From Olsenella_L sp051876355 (GTDB taxonomy: Bacteria; Actinomycetota; Coriobacteriia; Coriobacteriales; Atopobiaceae): a DNA stretch of 8,873 bases. The notes beneath the pieces were generated by a model. It was given only the letters and a program-made list of their open reading frames with translations, did not search any database and was not told the origin of the DNA. This document shows, in pieces, positions 6,026 through 8,873 of the stretch. Positions within the stretch are counted from its first letter, which is position 1, and every line of letters begins with the position of its first letter. The position numbers were made by a program, and so were the translations under genes. The DNA is taken from NCBI GenBank assembly GCA_051876355.1, contig JBJEHU010000034.1:1-8873 (forward strand), given 5' to 3'.

Positions 6026-6901
6026 CTACACCTTCTCGGACATCGGACGGCCGAGGATGCCCGTCGGCTTCACGATGAGGACGATGATGAGCAGGAGGAA
6101 GACGACAGCATCCTTCCAGACGGAGAGGCCCACAGCAGAGACCGCGACTTCGGCAAATCCGACGAGAAGGCCGCCGATGACAGCGCCGGGGATGGAGCCG
6201 ATGCCGCCCAAGACAGCAGCGACGAAGGCCTTCGTGCCGAGCATGATGCCCATCGTCGGCGTTGCCTGGCTGTATGCCATCGAATAGAGGACAGCGCCGA
6301 TGCCGGCGAGTCCAGAACCCACTGCGAACGTGAACGAGATCGTATTGTTCACATTGATGCCCATGAGGCGCGCTGCGCCCATATCCTCAGAGACGGCGCG
6401 CATGGCCTTGCCGAGCTTCGTCCTGTTGACCATCAGCGTCAGGACGATTGTCGAGATGGCCGTGACGATGATCGTGAGGAGAGCGACAGAGGAGAGCTGC
6501 ATGCCTGCAATCTCGACTGTCGTCGAATCGATGAACGAGGGAACGACCTTCGCGTCAGCGCCGAAGACAAGCTGGGCGCCGTTCTCCAGGAAGTAGGAGA
6601 CGCCGATTGCCGTAATCAGGATCGACAGGCGCGGCGCATTGCGAAGCGGTGCATAGGCGACCTTGTCGATCAGTACGCCGAGAAGCGTGCAGCCTGCAAT
6701 GGAGAGTACGACGGCAACAAACGGAGGCATGCCCAGCTGGGCCATGACAATCCATGAGATGTAGGCGCCGACCATGATGATGTCGCCGTGGGCGAAGTTG
6801 AGCAGCAAGATGATGCCGTACACCATCGTGTAGCCCAGGGCCACAAGCGCATAGATGCTGCCCAGCTGCAGACCATTCATGATCTGCGTGACGAGTGTCA
6901 T
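6026..6901 (-). CDS. livH: Branched-chain amino acid ABC transporter permease LivH
   Basis: LivH is the partner membrane subunit, 291 residues, the usual length, with about eight hydrophobic segments. The N-terminal block LQLGSIYALVALGYTMVYG (11-29) and LNFAHGDIIMVGAY (34-47) is diagnostic for the family. The coupling loop is at about 164-185 (GKAMRAVSEDMGAARLMGIN) and LGGIGSIPGAVIGG (231-244) and PTGILG (279-284) are also typical. The ATG at 6901 is preceded by AGGGGTGG at about 6 nt, a good ribosome site. It is first of the tightly packed livH-livM-livG-livF block and lies about 200 bp after livK; an inverted repeat and AT-rich DNA upstream may carry its own promoter or operator. Confidence 0.96.
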   Translation of the reverse strand: MTLVTQIMNGLQLGSIYALVALGYTMVYGIILLLNFAHGDIIMVGAYISWIVMAQLGMPPFVAVVLSIAGCTLLGVLIDKVAYAPLRNAPRLSILITAIGVSYFLENGAQLVFGADAKVVPSFIDSTTVEIAGMQLSSVALLTIIVTAISTIVLTLMVNRTKLGKAMRAVSEDMGAARLMGINVNNTISFTFAVGSGLAGIGAVLYSMAYSQATPTMGIMLGTKAFVAAVLGGIGSIPGAVIGGLLVGFAEVAVSAVGLSVWKDAVVFLLLIIVLIVKPTGILGRPMSEKV

Positions 6902-6929
6902 GCCTGACCACCCCTTTCATAGCAATGGT

Positions 6930-6946
6930 TAAATACTCGATATTTA
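6930..6946. promoter_or_regulatory. 17-bp AT-rich inverted repeat upstream of livH, possible operator
   Basis: TAAATA (6930-6935) and TATTTA (6941-6946) are perfect inverted arms around CTCGA, 28 bp before the livH start. The surroundings (about 6925-6985) are the most AT-rich part of the operon region, which fits a promoter or operator. I cannot assign a good -35/-10 pair; a minus-strand TTGAGA (6998-6993) with TATCTT (6977-6972) has a 15-bp spacer, too short to trust. Confidence 0.35.
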
Positions 6947-7039
6947 GAATAGCTTTGCCGGAAAAGAAAAGAAGATATTGCCACAGGTAGTATCTCAATG
7001 GTAACAGGCCGTTTACCTGCATATCCTCTCTTGCAAGAA

Positions 7040-7074
7040 GAGCGGGCGCCCGGCAAAGCACCGGATGCCCGCTC
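7040..7074 (-). terminator. GC-rich hairpin after livK: terminator or attenuator before livH
   Basis: GAGCGGGC (7040-7047) and GCCCGCTC (7067-7074) form perfect 8-bp arms, continued by CCGG (7050-7053) with CCGG (7061-7064) after a small internal mismatch; the loop is 7 nt. On the minus strand it lies 26 bp after the livK stop and is followed by TTCTT. This is a usual arrangement for a partial terminator that keeps binding-protein mRNA more abundant than permease mRNA. The stem could instead mainly protect the 3' end of a processed livK message. Confidence 0.65.
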
Positions 7075-7100
7075 CTGTCAGTGAGCTATGAGCTTGAATC

Positions 7101-8285
7101 CTAGGACTCTGCCTCGATCGTCTCGAAGACCTCCTGGGAGCCGCCCTTGAACGTGATGACCAGGGTCGGCTTGACCGGGTCGCCCGTGCCGGCGTACTTG
7201 ATCGTGCCAGTCACGCCATCGACCTCGCCGGAAGCGATTGCGTCGATGATGGCCTGAGAGTAGTCGGCGGTGCCAGCCTTCGCCTTGCCGTCCTTCTCGA
7301 CGGTCTCGATAGCGTTTGCCATGACCATGGCGGCATCGTAACCGAGGGCGCAGAAGTTCGAAGGCTCCTCGTTGAACTTTGCCTTGTAGTCGGAGATGAA
7401 CTGCTGGACCTTCTCGTCCGGGTTCTCGGAGACGAAGGAGCAGTCGTAGTAGCAGCCCTCGAGGTCGTCAGCCGATGCGTACTCTTCGGAGCCGCCCACG
7501 ATGTTCGACCAGCCATCGGCGCCCATGAAGACGCCCTTGTAGCCCTGCTGGCGAGCCTGGGTGACGATCTTGCCGTCGTCCTGATAGTAGTTCGGGCAGA
7601 AGATGGCATCCGGATTCGTGGCGATGATGGCGGTCAGCTGGCCGTTGAAGTCGACGTCGCCGTCAGCATAGCCCTGCTGCGTCGTGATCGTGATGCCCTT
7701 GTTGCCGGCTTCCTCGACGAAGGCGTCGTTGACACCCTTCTCGTAGTCGCCGCCGGAGTTGTAGATCGTGCCGACGGTCTTGTAGCCCTGCTTGGCAGCG
7801 AAGTCTGCCATGAGCTTGCCCTGATACGGGTCGGTGATGCAGGCACGGAAGGCATTGGAGCCGTACTGGACAAAGCCTGCAGCCGTAGCGGATGCAGAGA
7901 TGAGCGGCATGTTGTCGTTCACGGACTGCTGGGCGACAGCGATGGAGGGCGTCGAGGTGACATCGCCGATGATTGCGACATCGCCGTTCTCGACCATCTT
8001 CTGGTAGGCATTGACAGCCTCGGTGGCATCGCCCTTCTCATCCATCTCGTCGAGATCGACGTCCTTGCCGTTGATCTGCGGGTTCAGCGAGAAGTAGAGC
8101 TCCACACCATTGCGGACTGCGAGGCCGTACTGGGCGACGGAGCCGGAATAGGGTCCGAGGACACCGAGCTTGATCGAGCTGGAGTCGGAAGAGCCGGAGC
8201 CCGAGTTGCCGCAGGCTGCCAGACCGAGGGCAGCGGCAGAAGCGCCGGATGCCTTCAGGAACGAACGACGTGAGATGCTTGCCAT
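7101..8285 (-). CDS. livK: Branched-chain amino acid ABC transporter substrate-binding lipoprotein LivK
   Basis: This is the extracytoplasmic receptor of the importer, 394 residues, of the type I periplasmic-binding fold. The N-terminus carries SRRSFLK (5-11), a match to the twin-arginine motif, an Ala-rich core and a lipobox LAAC with Cys25, then a Gly/Ser linker (26-37). It is therefore probably a lipid-anchored receptor that may be exported by Tat. The mature start IKLGVLGPYSG (38-48), GDVTSTPS (107-114) and PLISASATA (127-135) match the family's ligand-binding loops for the amino acid backbone. Leu/Ile/Val is the likely substrate by context, but related proteins bind other amino acids. 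The ATG at 8285 is preceded by AAAGGGAG 8 nt upstream. It is the first gene of the operon and is followed by a GC-rich hairpin before livH. Confidence 0.96.
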   Translation of the reverse strand: MASISRRSFLKASGASAAALGLAACGNSGSGSSDSSSIKLGVLGPYSGSVAQYGLAVRNGVELYFSLNPQINGKDVDLDEMDEKGDATEAVNAYQKMVENGDVAIIGDVTSTPSIAVAQQSVNDNMPLISASATAAGFVQYGSNAFRACITDPYQGKLMADFAAKQGYKTVGTIYNSGGDYEKGVNDAFVEEAGNKGITITTQQGYADGDVDFNGQLTAIIATNPDAIFCPNYYQDDGKIVTQARQQGYKGVFMGADGWSNIVGGSEEYASADDLEGCYYDCSFVSENPDEKVQQFISDYKAKFNEEPSNFCALGYDAAMVMANAIETVEKDGKAKAGTADYSQAIIDAIASGEVDGVTGTIKYAGTGDPVKPTLVITFKGGSQEVFETIEAES

Positions 8286-8435
8286 AACAGATTCTCCCTT
8301 TCTGTTGTGTCTTGAAGCTCTGCTAGAGAACTTAGGACCGAATGGAAAGCAGCATCGCGAGGACCGACAAGTTTTGATGTATCAGTAACTTTCAGATTCT
8401 TTTCGAAACAATCTGTCCTCGCCGCTGCAACACAC

Positions 8436-8458
8436 GCTGCAGATTGACTTCCTGCAGC
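8436..8458. repeat. Inverted repeat in the livK upstream region
   Basis: GCTGCAG (8436-8442) and CTGCAGC (8452-8458) are perfect 7-bp arms with a 9-nt spacer. A further GCTGCA at 8424-8429 repeats in direct orientation 12 bp away. The cluster is about 150 bp upstream of livK, where it could be an operator or a leader hairpin. It could also be chance in GC-rich DNA. Confidence 0.35.
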
Positions 8459-8612
8459 TGGTAAGGCCTCCCCCGCCGGCTATAGCCAGACGCGAGGTAC
8501 GGCCACGATAATTCGTAGGCCGAGGGCAGCCGCTACGCATACAGAGGAGAGGACAGCTTCGTCGTGCTGCTGAGAAGCGCGTACCATCCCGGTCCCCTTT
8601 CCTTGCGGCATC

Positions 8613-8633
8613 CAGAAAGCCCCGTGCTTTCTG
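8613..8633 (-). terminator. Hairpin after the right-edge open frame
   Basis: CAGAAAGC (8613-8620) and GCTTTCTG (8626-8633) form perfect 8-bp arms with a 5-nt loop, 13 bp after the stop of the minus-strand frame ending at 8647. The position suits a terminator separating that gene from livK. As with the other hairpins here, no strong T-tract follows on the minus strand. Confidence 0.4.
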
Positions 8634-8646
8634 TGGTATCGATACC

Positions 8647-8873
8647 CTAGCCGAGCTGGCGGACACGGCACCCGACACGTCCCATGAGTTTTCCTTCCTG
8701 AAACAGAATTGTTCCTGCCGCACCAGCATCGCTTGCATGGCGGGACAGGCCTTTTCCCATATCCTCATAGCGCGTCTTCCGAACCTGCATGGGAAGCGCC
8801 AGCTGTTCCTGCGCAATTGGTGAGTTGAATTCCAAATAGCAACAGTCGTTGCGTTCTGTCCTGCAGCCAGAAC
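8647..8873 (-). CDS. Possible 3' end of an unidentified gene running off the right edge
   Basis: The frame is open from the window edge to a TAG at 8647-8649, giving about 75 residues with mixed composition that looks more protein-like than other frames here, for example QVRKTRYEDMGKGLSRH and GTILFQEGKLMG. I do not recognise a family. A TTG at 8835 could be a start but has no clear ribosome site, so a partial gene is preferred. The hairpin 13 bp after the stop supports a real gene end. The last part (GRVGCRVRQLG) is less convincing, so a decayed gene or chance frame remains possible. Confidence 0.3.
   Translation of the reverse strand, partial: SGCRTERNDCCYLEFNSPIAQEQLALPMQVRKTRYEDMGKGLSRHASDAGAAGTILFQEGKLMGRVGCRVRQLG

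Larger units (their letters stand above)
8286..8646. other. Intergenic region and probable leader upstream of livK
   Basis: I see no convincing gene in these 361 bp; the minus-strand frame crossing it is Arg/Cys/Ser-rich and unlike real neighbours. It should hold the livK promoter. I could not fix a -35/-10 pair; the AT-rich part around 8365-8415 is the likeliest place. Visible structure includes a direct repeat AGGACCGA at 8334-8341 and 8360-8367 (26-bp period), the inverted repeat at 8436-8458, and a palindrome GGTATCGATACC at 8635-8646 just after the right-edge frame. No known riboswitch or T-box is recognisable. Confidence 0.55.

Noticed and set aside
8382..8816. 144-residue minus-strand open frame upstream of livK
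   Set aside because: Arg/Ser/Cys-rich composition without a ribosome site, crossing a hairpin and a palindrome. It overlaps a more protein-like frame at the right edge.
1..8873. Search by eye for CRISPR arrays, tRNA or rRNA genes, insertion sequences and attachment sites
   Set aside because: No regularly spaced repeats, tRNA-like cloverleaf, transposase or flanking duplications were seen.

Overview
The window is about 8.9 kb of moderately GC-rich bacterial DNA. Its core is a complete branched-chain amino acid (LIV-type) ABC importer on the minus strand. The GC-rich codon use, the binding lipoprotein with a twin-arginine-like motif and Ala-rich h-region, the frequent GGAGG ribosome sites and the hairpins without long T-tracts suggest a high-GC Gram-positive. 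A gut or oral Coriobacteriia (Olsenella/Collinsella-like) is my best guess. This is an inference from style; no marker gene proves it.

Left part (1-1839, minus strand): two paralogous regulators in tandem. Each has an N-terminal domain resembling the NTF2/SnoaL fold and a C-terminal LytTR DNA-binding domain. They align from a shared MKG start, which argues against longer upstream starts. A T-tailed plus-strand hairpin at the left edge probably ends a convergent gene outside the window.

Middle (1840-3316): a 399-bp divergent intergenic region has several inverted repeats and an imperfect LytTR-type tandem half-site pair. Two plus-strand genes of unknown function follow: a 124-residue protein with about four membrane segments and a 163-residue exported protein with a signal peptide. 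A long hairpin separates them from the convergent transporter operon.

Right part (3317-8873, minus strand): in transcription order livK (substrate-binding lipoprotein), livH and livM (permeases), livG and livF (ATPases). livH-livM-livG-livF are packed tightly, with a 9-bp gap, an 11-bp overlap and close contact. livK is separated from livH by about 200 bp holding a strong GC-rich hairpin, which could let livK be expressed above the membrane components. LivK captures the amino acid outside the membrane, LivH/LivM form the channel and LivG/LivF hydrolyse ATP. Upstream of livK is a 361-bp leader or intergenic region, and an open frame runs off the right edge that may be the 3' end of another minus-strand gene.

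Most of the window is well-understood transport. The parts deserving a second look are the tandem NTF2-like/LytTR regulators, their divergent control region, and the two uncharacterised plus-strand genes beside them.
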